64,000 bases of DNA. Origin: a candidate division KSB1 bacterium. Its GTDB lineage: Bacteria > Electryoneota > RPQS01. Under the pieces are notes generated by a model. That model worked only from the letters and a program-made list of their open reading frames with translations. It had not been told where the DNA came from and searched no databases. Shown here one piece after another: positions 36,737-44,517 of this stretch. Location: NCBI GenBank assembly GCA_016214895.1, contig JACRMR010000003.1, positions 124,001 through 188,000 on the forward strand. The letters run 5' to 3'. Numbering within the stretch: the first letter of the stretch is position 1; the number at the start of each line of letters is the position of its first letter. The position numbers were made by a program, and so were the translations under genes.

Positions 36737-36744
36737 TATTTATC

Positions 36745-37250
36745 TTGGCGGCGCTTGTCTCCAAGTGCCCTCTCGGGTGAGAGTTCTCCTCTTGGCGGCA
36801 CTTGTCTCCAAGTGCCCCATCGGGCGAGAGTTCTCTTCTTGGCGGCACTTGTCTCCAAGTGCCCCATCGGGCGAGAGTTCTCTTCTTGGCGGCACTTGTC
36901 TCCAAGTGCCCCATCGGGCGAGAGTTCTCCTCTTGGCGGCACTTGTCTTCAAGTGCCCCATCGGGCGAGAGTTCTCTTCTTGGCGGCACTTGTCTTCAAG
37001 TGCCCCATCGGGCGGGAGTTCGTGGCTTGGCGGCACTTGTCTCCAAGTGCCCCATCGGGCGAGAGTTCTCCTCTTGGCGGCACTTGTCTCCAAGTGCCCC
37101 ATCGGCCGAGAGTTCTCCTCTTGGCGGCACTTGTCTCCAAGTGCCCCATCGGGCGAGAGTTCTCTTCTTGGCGGCACTTGTCTTCAAGTGCCCCATCGGG
37201 AGAGAGTTCTCTTCTTGGCGGCACTTGTCTCCAAGTGCCCCATCGGGAGA
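36745..37250 (+). repeat. Tandem array of 11 H4 repeats, exact 47-bp period
   Basis: Copies start at 36745, 36792, 36839, 36886, 36933, 36980, 37027, 37074, 37121, 37168 and 37215, every one 47 bp after the last. Each has TTGGCGGCACTTGTCTCC then AAGTGCCCCATCGGGCGAG and AGTTCTC. The stem is GCACTTG / CAAGTGC with loop TCTC or TCTT. The first copy has GCGCTTG. There are no unique spacers. Confidence 0.95.
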
Positions 37251-37262
37251 AACAAACAGCAA

Positions 37263-37766
37263 TCACGGCATCAACGGCGGCAACTTCTCTTTGGCAACCG
37301 TAACGAGTCCCGGCTGATTCAACAGGTAATCCCGCGCACTTGACCAAGGGTAGGCCTCAGCGGTTTCCGCGAAAACTTTCTTGACCGGGTTGTGGTGCAT
37401 GTAGTTCAACTTCAAGTGCATCGCATCCGGTCCGGGGATGTAGTTGTCATCGAATCTCCTCCGCCAGAGATCACGCTCAGGATACTCGGCTGGTCGAAAC
37501 GGAAACGAGGTCTTGCGCTTGAATCGACGCATGAATTCTGAGACAATCGCCCCATCGACTTCTTGCAACATGAGTGCGTGCAGATGATCCGGCATCAGCA
37601 CATAACCAAGGCATATCACTCCCGTGTCCCTGCGATGCTGTTCAAATATCTCGAGCATTTCCGTGCAAATGGACGGAACCACGAACCACTGCCCCCGAAC
37701 GCTCGTAACCGTCGTGACGAAATGCACACTTCCCGCAAACGCTAACCGCTTGTGCCTACGAAGCAT
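37263..37766 (-). CDS. REP-associated tyrosine transposase (RAYT, Y1/IS200-like HUH nuclease)
   Basis: 167 residues, typical for the family. The HUH motif is His61-Leu-His63 in VLMPDHLHALM; the candidate nucleophile is Tyr122 in KLNYMHHNPVKKVF, followed by the family hallmark YPWSSARDYL. The N-terminus (HFVTTVTSVRGQWF) and RFKRKTSFPF also fit. Enzymes of this group cut and rejoin single-stranded DNA at hairpin (REP) sequences through a 5'-phosphotyrosine link. The stop codon is 13 bp from the left array and the start is 16 bp from a partial repeat on the right, so the gene and repeats form one unit. Only a weak GGAA precedes the start. All catalytic residues are present, so activity is plausible. 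Confidence 0.9.
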   Translation of the reverse strand: MLRRHKRLAFAGSVHFVTTVTSVRGQWFVVPSICTEMLEIFEQHRRDTGVICLGYVLMPDHLHALMLQEVDGAIVSEFMRRFKRKTSFPFRPAEYPERDLWRRRFDDNYIPGPDAMHLKLNYMHHNPVKKVFAETAEAYPWSSARDYLLNQPGLVTVAKEKLPPLMP

Positions 37767-37781
37767 GTTTCACATCATTCC

Positions 37782-38165
37782 TTGGCGGCACAGAAGTCTT
37801 TGGCGGCACTTGTCTTCAAGTGCCCCATCGGACGATTCCTCTTGGCGGCACTTGTCTCCAAGTGCCCCTTCGGCCGAGAGTTCGTGGCTTGGCGGCACTT
37901 GTCTTCAAGTGCCCCTTCGGCCGAGAGTTCTCCTCTTGGCGGCACTTGTCTTCAAGTGCCCCATCGGGCGAGAGTTCTCCTCTTGGCGGCACTTGTCTCC
38001 AAGTGCCCCTTCGGCCGAGAGTTCTTGGCTCGGCGGCACTTGTCTTCAAGTGCCCCATCGGACGATTCCTCTTGGCGGCACTTGTCTTCAAGTGCCCCAT
38101 CGGGCGAGAGTTCTCTTCTTGGCGGCACTTGTCTTCAAGTGCCCCATCGGAAAAAACTCTTGGCG
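37782..38165 (+). repeat. Tandem array of 8 H4 repeats plus partial copies
   Basis: Full copies start at 37800, 37842, 37889, 37936, 37983, 38030, 38072 and 38119. Spacing is 47 bp except twice 42 bp, where the linker reads CGGACGATTCCTC instead of CGGGCGAGAGTTCTCC. Truncated copies lie at 37782 (TTGGCGGCACAGAAGTC) and at 38159. Same orientation as the left array. Confidence 0.95.
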
Positions 38166-38196
38166 TAGTCCAAACGTGTTCGGTCCGGCACCCTGT

Positions 38197-38232
38197 CTCC
38201 CGAAGGGGCACTTGAAGACAAGTGCCGCCAAG
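38197..38232 (-). repeat. Single inverted H4 copy
   Basis: Reads CCCGAAGGGGCACTTGAAGA then CAAGTGCCGCCAAGG, the reverse complement of the array unit. It is the first element in the window with the leftward polarity that all elements beyond 41.4 kb share. Confidence 0.9.
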
Positions 38233-38290
38233 GGCTGTGTCCGGGCCATCCCCATGCATGTCAACACCTTGCACAATATTAAAAAAGTAC

Positions 38291-38319
38291 TTGACTTTAG
38301 TCAAAAAACGTTGTATATT
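38291..38319 (+). promoter_or_regulatory. Sigma-70-type promoter with overlapping palindrome
   Basis: TTGACT at 38291-38296, 17-bp spacer, TATATT at 38314-38319, within a 90-bp AT-rich patch (38270-38360). The -35 box is part of the inverted repeat TTGACTTTAGTCAA (38291-38304), which could be an operator for a dimeric repressor. Confidence 0.75.
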
Positions 38320-38360
38320 ACACCCATAGAATTGAACACAAAAACAGTATTTCTCCCCCC

Positions 38361-38840
38361 ATGTCCACTTCCCTTCTCCCCATCCTTCACCCGACCGCCT
38401 CTCGCCTTCACCACCAAACCGGCCCCAAGTCCGTAGCAGGCAAGCAGCGGTCCCGCTTGAACGCCGTCAAGCACAGCCTCTCCGCCACCGACGAGGTATT
38501 CCTGAACGGCCTCAAGCCATCTGAGCGGACCGCCTTTTCCCAAATCCGTCGCGGCCTGTGCAAATTCTACGAGCCGGAGACTGCCTACGAACGCTTGATT
38601 GTGGACCGCATGGCTGTGCATCACCTCCGCATGCTCCGCCTCTACAAACTCGAGTCCGACTCCTTCGAGATTCTTCCTCTGCACAAAGGCCCCGATCAAT
38701 CCATTCTCCCTCACCTCGACCGCCTCTCCCGTTACGATGTCCGCATCGAACGGCAGCTTCGTATCCTCCACAACCGCCTGCTTTCGCTCTACAATCAACG
38801 CCTCTCCAACACGCTTAAGTCCTTTCCCACCCGCGAGTAA
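38361..38840 (+). CDS. Uncharacterised protein with N-terminal GPKS-x2-GK-x2-SRLNAVKHSLSA motif
   Basis: 159 residues. The basic N-terminal stretch TGPKSVAGKQRSRLNAVKHS (20 residues) resembles an N-terminal motif that I recall from a widespread family of uncharacterised, mostly helical proteins in environmental bacteria. The rest is helical and charged (ETAYERLIVDRMAVHHLRML, then RYDVRIERQLRILHNRLLSL). Nucleic-acid binding is an inference from the basic N-terminus. The gene has its own good promoter 42 bp upstream and lies between H4 repeats on both sides. It may be a passenger of the neighbouring RAYT/repeat unit. No Shine-Dalgarno is visible (a C-run precedes the ATG). Confidence 0.65.
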   Translation: MSTSLLPILHPTASRLHHQTGPKSVAGKQRSRLNAVKHSLSATDEVFLNGLKPSERTAFSQIRRGLCKFYEPETAYERLIVDRMAVHHLRMLRLYKLESDSFEILPLHKGPDQSILPHLDRLSRYDVRIERQLRILHNRLLSLYNQRLSNTLKSFPTRE

Positions 38841-38884
38841 CCCTCATTTCGTTTTGTCAAAAAAGAGCTATCGAGTCGGACCCC

Positions 38885-38966
38885 TTGGCGGCACTTGTCT
38901 CCAAGTGCCCCCTCGGGCGAGAGTCCGTGGCTTGGCGGCACTTGTCTCCAAGTGCCCCTTCAGCCT
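38885..38966 (+). repeat. Two more H4 repeats, 47 bp apart
   Basis: Copies at 38885 and 38932 (TTGGCGGCACTTGTCTCC), rightward orientation, the second ending two bases before the stop codon of the leftward gene. They are the last rightward elements in the window. Confidence 0.92.
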
Positions 38967-38967
38967 G

Positions 38968-41406
38968 TTACCGCACGGCCGTGACTTGGAAGTAGAATTG
39001 GTCGTACGGGATCGAGGTCATGGGAATCGTGACCGTTGTGTCCGTGGTGCCGGTGAGGTAATGCTCGGGGGTGATGATGTCGTCGGGTGTGCCGGACAGA
39101 TAGATCTTGTACGAACCGGCATCAGCGGAGGGTCGCCACGCGAGCACGACCTGATCGAATTGCACGTCGATCATCAGGTCACGCGGCGGTTCGGGTACGG
39201 TGGGCGCGCCGATGATCGTGATGTCATCGATTGCCGCCTCGACGAGCGACGCGGGCGCGGCATCCTCGGCAACGAAGCGCAGGACCATGTTGTTGGTGGA
39301 GACGACAAAGTCCGCGAGCTGAATCGTGGTCTGCTTCCAGCCGACCGTGCTGCTCGCGGTGTTGACGAGGTTCACCCATTTGAGACCGCCATCATTGGAG
39401 ATTTGCACGCGGAAGAAATCGCCGCGACTCGGTCCCTTGTCATTGGAGTACCAATAGGAGAAATTCAATTCCGGTTCCGCGAGTTCGATCAAACTGAAGC
39501 GCGGCGAGCGCAGCGAGGTGCTGCCGCCGTCCACGTCGGCGCTGCCGGGTTCGGCGGACTCCGCATTGGCATTCGCCGTGACGAAGCAGAGCTTGCCGCT
39601 GTTGGCATAGGACGGCTGGACGTACGCGCCGTTGGCCTTGGAGCCGACGGGCAGCGCGCGCGTCCACTCGCCGCCGGTGGCATTGTCTTCGGGATCGCCC
39701 AGCAGCCAACCCTGATCCTCTTCCACATCATCATAGAAGCCGCGGGTCATATTGACGATCAGGTCGATACCGCCGCGGGCCGGAACGGTCACGGGCTCGG
39801 GATATTCGTAGTTCAGGAAGCCGAACCGCCCGACGCGAATCGTGTACGGTTGATCGGCGATGATATGATCGAAGCGGAACGCGCCGCCGCTGTTCGTGGT
39901 CGCATAGACGTCGCCGAACGACCCGCTGAGTCGCACGCGGGCGCCCTCGACGGGTTCGCCGCCATAGCGGACGGCGCCCTGCAGGAATCCGGTGTTGGAA
40001 TTCTGGGTTGCCAAATCGAGCGCGCCGGGGATGTTGAGCATGCCGTTGCCGAACGAGTTGTCGGGTCCGGGCGTGCCGGCATCGGTGGCGCCGAGCAGCA
40101 GCGCGCGCTTCATATCGAATACGGAGAGCCCGGGGTTGGCTTCGCGGAGCAGCGCGGCGGCTGCGGCGACATGCGCGGCGGCGATGATCGAACCGCTGGT
40201 GCGCGCGTAACCCGCCGGAACATCGCGGCTGGCGGTGCGCACATCGCGACCGGGCGCGACGAGCTCGGGTTTGATGACGCGACCATCGCAACCGGACGGA
40301 CCGTGCGCGCTGGCGGGATCATGTTCGGGCCGCATGCCGCGCGCGTCCACGCTGCCGACGGCGAGGAATCCTTCGAGCGCGGCCGGGCCGTTCATCGTCG
40401 CGAGTTGATTGTCGCTGTTGTTCGCGGCGAAGACGAGCAGCGGGCCGAGCGCTTCGACATTGGCGAAGGCGGTCGCGGCCAGCGCCGGCAGTCCGCCGAG
40501 GCACGGGGCGTCGAGCTGCCAGGCATTGAGAATGGCATCGGGCACGTCGCTCATCGTCTGGCTGTTGCCGTCCGGATCGACGGCCCACTCGTACGATTTG
40601 AGCAGCGTGGAGAAGCGCGATTTTCCGCAGACGAACAGATCGGCGCCGATCCAGTGCGCGGCGGGAGCGACGCCGAGCGTGTCGTGCAGCGCGGGATCGA
40701 CGCCGCACATGACACTGAGGGCGCGCACGGAGAGGTCACCGCAATACTGATCGGTGCGCAAGCCGAGCGGATCGAACAGCGCGGTATTTGGCGGGGCGAA
40801 CTTGGTCTGCCGGTTGCCGTCGAGCGCGGCATTCGGTTTGGCAAATGCTTCGCCCATGATGCAGAGCAGTCGGCCGTGGCCGGTCCAGCCGCGACTCCAA
40901 CTCTCGGTTGCGCCGACGGCGCGCAAGTTCAGTTCGACGTTGTTGGAGAGTGGTGTCGCGTCCTGCGACGCGACGCGCGGGATGAGCGTGATATCTTCAT
41001 CGAGTCCGACTTCCGCGACTTCGGCCATGTTGGCAATCAGCTCGGCTCCGGTCCTGGTCAGTTCGGCGGCGAACATGTTGCCGATCCAGAACGTTCGGAT
41101 GTTGCGGGCCATGGCCGTGGTTTCGAGGATCTCGAGGGACTTGCGTACCGGCGGCTGCGCGGTGGCGGCGCGGTTTTTCAGTTGATCGAGCAAGCGTTCG
41201 TGCACCTGATTCAGCGGCACACCGGCGCGAGCCATGACGCCGATTTCCGTGCCGGCATTGATGCGGTCAATCAGACAAATGATGACGGGGGCGCGCTCGG
41301 ACTCGCCGTGCGCGGCGTACCACGCGATGAGTCCGGCGGACAGTCCACCGGCGAACAGGAGAGAGTTAAGCACAAGAATAGCGATCAGGAAGAGTAGGGG
41401 ACGCAT
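38968..41406 (-). CDS. Subtilase-fold pseudoprotease (bacillopeptidase F-like, catalytic triad lost)
   Basis: 812 residues from ATG 41406, which opens the N-terminal hydrophobic segment LLFLIAILVLNSLLFAGGL; ATG 41430 is an alternative. The region after residue 160 follows the layout of bacillopeptidase F-type S8 proteases: NLRAVGATESWSRGWTGHGR, then LLCIMGEAF where I-D-T-G is expected; DQYCGDLSVRALSVMCG in place of the H-G-T-H segment; VAPAAHWIGAD; LLVFAANNSDN, keeping the oxyanion Asn; and ARTSGSIIAAAHVAAAAALL (20) where G-T-S-M-A-x-P is expected. Asp, His and Ser all appear replaced. Then a carboxypeptidase-regulatory-like domain, a jelly-roll region and an Fn3-like end (YDQFYFQVTAVR). A binding or inhibitor role outside the cell is inferred. 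An intact subtilase lies at 49946-51814. Confidence 0.8.
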   Translation of the reverse strand: MRPLLFLIAILVLNSLLFAGGLSAGLIAWYAAHGESERAPVIICLIDRINAGTEIGVMARAGVPLNQVHERLLDQLKNRAATAQPPVRKSLEILETTAMARNIRTFWIGNMFAAELTRTGAELIANMAEVAEVGLDEDITLIPRVASQDATPLSNNVELNLRAVGATESWSRGWTGHGRLLCIMGEAFAKPNAALDGNRQTKFAPPNTALFDPLGLRTDQYCGDLSVRALSVMCGVDPALHDTLGVAPAAHWIGADLFVCGKSRFSTLLKSYEWAVDPDGNSQTMSDVPDAILNAWQLDAPCLGGLPALAATAFANVEALGPLLVFAANNSDNQLATMNGPAALEGFLAVGSVDARGMRPEHDPASAHGPSGCDGRVIKPELVAPGRDVRTASRDVPAGYARTSGSIIAAAHVAAAAALLREANPGLSVFDMKRALLLGATDAGTPGPDNSFGNGMLNIPGALDLATQNSNTGFLQGAVRYGGEPVEGARVRLSGSFGDVYATTNSGGAFRFDHIIADQPYTIRVGRFGFLNYEYPEPVTVPARGGIDLIVNMTRGFYDDVEEDQGWLLGDPEDNATGGEWTRALPVGSKANGAYVQPSYANSGKLCFVTANANAESAEPGSADVDGGSTSLRSPRFSLIELAEPELNFSYWYSNDKGPSRGDFFRVQISNDGGLKWVNLVNTASSTVGWKQTTIQLADFVVSTNNMVLRFVAEDAAPASLVEAAIDDITIIGAPTVPEPPRDLMIDVQFDQVVLAWRPSADAGSYKIYLSGTPDDIITPEHYLTGTTDTTVTIPMTSIPYDQFYFQVTAVR

Positions 41407-41489
41407 GCGAGATCCAGTCGTTATGTTCATCCGGGGCGGTGGAAAGACGAAGCGGTGAAGATACGGTTTGCGGCGAGACCTTGAGACAC

Positions 41490-41832
41490 CGCTCGGCGAA
41501 GAAAGAGTGGGGCACGTCAAGTCTCAAGAGACGTGCCGCCGCAGGGAGTGCCGACGCTCCGATTCCGGCCGGGCGGGGACGCCCGGCTCGGCGGCGATTC
41601 TGCGGGGACGGCTGGCTCGGCGAAGAAAGAGCGGGGCACGTCAAGTCTCAAGAGACGTGCCGCCGCAGGGAGTGCCGACGCTCCGATTCCGGCCGGGCGA
41701 GGACGCCCGGCTCGGCGGGGGACGGCTGGCTCGGCGAAGAAAGAGCGGGGCACGTCAAGTCTCAAGAGACGTGCCGCCGCAGGGAGTGCCGACTCTCCGA
41801 TTCCGGCCGGGCGGGGACGCCCGGCTCGGCGG
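41490..41832 (-). repeat. Three tandem composite repeats (H5 plus H9-like), leftward orientation
   Basis: The GGGGCACGTCAAGTC motif starts at 41509, 41633 and 41747. Each unit holds H5 inverted (GCACGTC ... GACGTGC with loop AAGTCTCAAGA), a linker CGCCGCAGGGAGTGCCGAC and an H9 variant with arms GCCGGGCG / CGCCCGGC framed by CCGATTCC and CTCGGCG. These are the first leftward clusters after the polarity change. No gene in 41407-41836. Confidence 0.9.
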
Positions 41833-41836
41833 CGAG

Positions 41837-42679
41837 CTAATCGAGGCGTTCTTTTTCGCGGAGGATGGCGCTGGCTCGTTCGAGTCGTTTTTGTTCGGAG
41901 CGGGTGAGTCCGTCGAAGCCGACGCGGCTGACTTTTTCGAGCAGGTCATCGACTTCGCGGCGGATTTCATCGAGCCGGTGTTCTTCCTGCCAGCGTTTGC
42001 GGATGGTATCGTGCTCGCGTTCATGTCGGCTTTTGAAGACGGACGGCATGAACTTGGCGCGTTTGAGATAGAGGTAACCGATAACCATCCCGCCGAGATG
42101 CGCGAGATGCGCGACGCCGCTGCCGGTGTTGAAGCTGGAGAAGAATTCGACGGCGCCGAAGATCAGGGCGAACCACTTGGCTTTGAGCGGGATCACGAAC
42201 CAGACATAGATGATGTTGTCGGGGAAGATGATCGCATAGGCGGCGAGCAACCCGTAGATGGCGCCGGAGGCGCCGACAGTGGGGATCGGAGAGCCGATGT
42301 TGAACAGGGCGTAGCACAAGCCGCCGCCGAGTCCGGTGAGCAGGTAGTATTTGGCGAATTCGCGGGAGCCCCATTCGCGTTCGAGCATGGAGCCGAACAT
42401 CCAGAGCGCGAGCATGTTGAAGAAGATATGTCCGATGCCGCCGTGCAGGAACATGTAGGTGAAGACCTGCCAGATCTTCCCGGCGAAGAACAGGCGGGGG
42501 ACCAGGCCGAAGTTCAGCGCCAGCGTGTCCTGAATTTGCAGGATTTCCTGCAGGGCGAAGACGGCGACATTGGTGATGATGAGGACGCGCACGACTTCGG
42601 TCCAGCCCATGCCGGGCATGAACCGCAGGACGGACGAATCGCGGAGAGATTGGCGGATGTTGTCGCGGAGTTTTGTCAT
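41837..42679 (-). CDS. Rhomboid-family intramembrane serine protease
   Basis: 280 residues from ATG 42679; longer upstream frames overlap the preceding gene and are rejected. Catalytic Ser138 lies in VGASGAIYG (GxSG) and His194 in AHLAHLGGMVIGYL; the first-helix motif FLHGGIGHIFFNM (His79, His84, Asn88) is intact. Six membrane helices fit. Rhomboids cleave transmembrane helices of client proteins within the membrane. The 70-residue charged C-terminal tail (RHEREHDTIRKRWQEEHRLD ...) is cytoplasmic and coiled-coil-like. The gene starts 8 bp after the stop of the PEGA-domain gene, so both are in one operon. Some FCB relatives use rhomboid-like enzymes on surface proteins, but the client here is unknown. 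Confidence 0.93.
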   Translation of the reverse strand: MTKLRDNIRQSLRDSSVLRFMPGMGWTEVVRVLIITNVAVFALQEILQIQDTLALNFGLVPRLFFAGKIWQVFTYMFLHGGIGHIFFNMLALWMFGSMLEREWGSREFAKYYLLTGLGGGLCYALFNIGSPIPTVGASGAIYGLLAAYAIIFPDNIIYVWFVIPLKAKWFALIFGAVEFFSSFNTGSGVAHLAHLGGMVIGYLYLKRAKFMPSVFKSRHEREHDTIRKRWQEEHRLDEIRREVDDLLEKVSRVGFDGLTRSEQKRLERASAILREKERLD

Positions 42680-42687
42680 CGGGCGAT

Positions 42688-44166
42688 TCAGAGAACTTCG
42701 ATCTTCCACAGGTAATGATAGACGGTGTTTCCGGGGGCGGAGCGGATGACGATGCGATTCGTACCGCGGGTCAGGGTGGCTTGCAGCGACCATTCTTCGA
42801 AGCGGTCCTGCGCGGCGGCATCGGTATTGAGTCGCGGGGCGTACGCGGGGAGGAAGCTGCGGCCGTTGACGGTGACGATCAATTCGCTTTTGCCGCCGAG
42901 CGAGAGGGGATAGCGGCGCGGGGAGCGGTACAGGTACAGGCGGAGCTTGAGGTCCGTTTCGAGCGGTTGATCGGCGGGCAATTCGAAGCTGAACTCGAGA
43001 TAGTCTTCGCCGGGCGGGTTGCGGTTGGGATCGCCCATGGCGAGCTCCCATCCTTGCTTCGTGGTCCCGGGGATATCGCGGATGCGCGGGCCTTCGGCGG
43101 TGGTGGGCTGGAAGCCGCCGGCTTCGGTGTACACACCGACGCTGACCTGCGCGTCGCCGCTGACGGCGGGCGCTCCGGCCTCGGCGGCGGCAGAGACCCT
43201 GAACTCCCGGACATAAACGCCCTTGACCTCGGGTCGCGGTTTGCTGGGAGTAATCGAGAGTCGGACGGGTTCGGGCGTATGATAGCCTTCGACCTCGCCG
43301 AAGCTGATGTTGTACACTCCGAACTCGTGCGTCACCACAGCGTTGCCGGTTCCGACACTGACGGAGTCCAGGAAGATTTCGCCGGCGACCGGCTCGGTCG
43401 AGATGCTGATTTCCTTTTGGGCGATCGGTTCGAGCGTAAAGAAGACGAACTGGCGCGAATTGGAACGACTGATGCGAACGCTATGTTCGCGGGGATCGCA
43501 ATGGTGGCCGGGGAGCTGCAGACTGATCACGTACATGCCGAAGGGCAGATCGAGGTTGGCGGGCGTCACCGATTCGGTCAGGGCTTCATTGACGAGAATG
43601 CGAGCACCGGGTACCGAACTTGAAATCTCAATCGTTCCGGTTTGCGTTTCGACGGGCGGGGAGAGCGGCTCGCGCGCGGCGGCCGGGGGTTCGCTCTCCG
43701 TGACCGGCGGTTTCGGAGGTTCGATCTGCGGCGGGGCTTCCAGGCTGGCCTGTTCCTCGGCCCGTTCTTTCAGCAGTCGTGCCAGTAGTGTGTCCGGTCT
43801 GGTCTCCGGAGCCGTGGACAGCTCCGGCGGTGGCGTGCTGCGGGGGACGGGCTTGCCCTCGGCCAGCGGCTGTAAGCGAAAGGCAACGGTATCGACCTTC
43901 CCGGCGCGGACCTTGACGACTTGAACGAACGGAACGGACAGATGCTGATCTAACTTGACGGTAATCGAGTGTTCTCCCGCAGCCAGATTAGCCAGCAGAC
44001 CTTCGGTGAGGATCGACGTTGGTCGCAAGTCGAGCAGGATCTCAGCGCCGGGCGGATCGGACCGCACGAGCACGGATCCGGTTCCCCCGGACCAGAATTG
44101 TTCGAATGCGAGGTAGCCGATCATGGCGGCTACCCAAACGGCGAGGATGGCGATCAGGATGCGCAT
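42688..44166 (-). CDS. Membrane-anchored protein with three PEGA-like domains
   Basis: 492 residues. N-terminal membrane helix (MRILIAILAVWVAAMIGYLA) acts as an uncleaved anchor. PEGA-type beta domains at about 30-100 (VRSDPPGAEILLDLRPTSIL, ... GEHSITVKL), 183-245 (ISSSVPGARILVNEALT ... YVISLQLPGHHCDP) and 250-310 (ISTEPVAGEIFLDSVSVGTG). Between the first two is a Pro/Glu-rich linker (residues about 105-180). The last 160 residues look like a beta-sandwich (EDYLEFSFELPADQPLETDL ... NRIVIRSAPGNTVYHYLWKI), possibly carbohydrate binding. PEGA domains are commonly found in envelope proteins of unclear role. First gene of the operon with the rhomboid protease, for which it could be a client or partner (inference). 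Confidence 0.8.
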   Translation of the reverse strand: MRILIAILAVWVAAMIGYLAFEQFWSGGTGSVLVRSDPPGAEILLDLRPTSILTEGLLANLAAGEHSITVKLDQHLSVPFVQVVKVRAGKVDTVAFRLQPLAEGKPVPRSTPPPELSTAPETRPDTLLARLLKERAEEQASLEAPPQIEPPKPPVTESEPPAAAREPLSPPVETQTGTIEISSSVPGARILVNEALTESVTPANLDLPFGMYVISLQLPGHHCDPREHSVRISRSNSRQFVFFTLEPIAQKEISISTEPVAGEIFLDSVSVGTGNAVVTHEFGVYNISFGEVEGYHTPEPVRLSITPSKPRPEVKGVYVREFRVSAAAEAGAPAVSGDAQVSVGVYTEAGGFQPTTAEGPRIRDIPGTTKQGWELAMGDPNRNPPGEDYLEFSFELPADQPLETDLKLRLYLYRSPRRYPLSLGGKSELIVTVNGRSFLPAYAPRLNTDAAAQDRFEEWSLQATLTRGTNRIVIRSAPGNTVYHYLWKIEVL

Positions 44167-44224
44167 AGCTATTCAACTAAGATAATCATCTTGAACAAAA
44201 TCGCAACTTTAGGGCCAAGGGGCT

Positions 44225-44460
44225 GGGCAGAAAGGGGGAAGTCGCGAGGATGTGAAGAAGCGCGCCGACGCGCACCCCCCCAGCCCCCCACAAGATGTGG
44301 GGGGAGAGCCGATGCTCCGATTCCGGCCGCGCGGGGACGCAGGGCTGGGCGGGGGAAGACCGACCCCATCTAACTTCCCCAGAAACTGGGGAAGGACCCG
44401 ACGTGGACTCTGCGGGGTCAGGAGACCTCGCTTGGGGTGACTCTCTGATTCCGGCGGGGT
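44225..44460 (-). repeat. Intergenic hairpin cluster, leftward: H12, H9, H10, H7-like
   Basis: H12 inverted near 44262-44300 (GCGCCGACGCGCACCCCCCC, then CCCCCCACAAGATGTGGGGG); H9 inverted near 44308-44345; H10 inverted at 44355-44402 (GACCCCATCTAACTTCCCC arm, CTGGGGAAGGACCCGA end); a decayed H7-like pair (GCGGGGTCAGGAGACCTCGC) near 44411-44432. 44167-44220 is AT-rich and likely carries the promoter of the leftward operon, though no clear hexamers are seen. Confidence 0.85.
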
Positions 44461-44489
44461 TTGACTCCGAGGCGAACTCTTCGTATTAT
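44461..44489 (+). promoter_or_regulatory. Sigma-70-type promoter of bshC
   Basis: TTGACT at 44461-44466, 17-bp spacer, TATTAT at 44484-44489. The TTG of the -35 box is in frame with bshC and would be picked as a start codon by an automatic caller; the promoter makes that start impossible. Confidence 0.75.
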
Positions 44490-44517
44490 TAATAGTTTAA
44501 TTCAGGTGGCAAAATTG

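Larger units (their letters stand above)
36745..38232. mobile_element. REPtron-like element: RAYT gene between tandem 47-bp hairpin arrays
   Basis: A Y1 transposase gene of the REP-associated (RAYT) type at 37263-37766 is bracketed by 11 hairpin copies on one side and 8 full plus 2 partial copies on the other, with one inverted copy at 38197-38232 closing the right side. In proteobacteria RAYTs are found inside such REP-bounded units and mobilise or amplify REP sequences. Whether this element still moves is not known. Boundaries are set by the outermost repeat copies; no target-site duplication is expected for this family. Confidence 0.8.

Noticed and set aside
36089-37303. 404-residue frame on the + strand across transporter and array
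   Set aside because: The first part is antisense to the POT transporter and the second part is translated H4 repeat.
36745-38165. CRISPR array (regular 47-bp period, palindromic repeats)
   Set aside because: The spacer positions are also nearly identical between copies, there are no unique spacers, and no cas gene is present; a RAYT gene explains the arrays better.
38599-41397. 932-residue open frame on the + strand
   Set aside because: It is antisense to the subtilase-like gene 38968-41406, has no recognisable domain, and begins inside the 38361 gene. Long mirror frames are common in GC-rich coding DNA.
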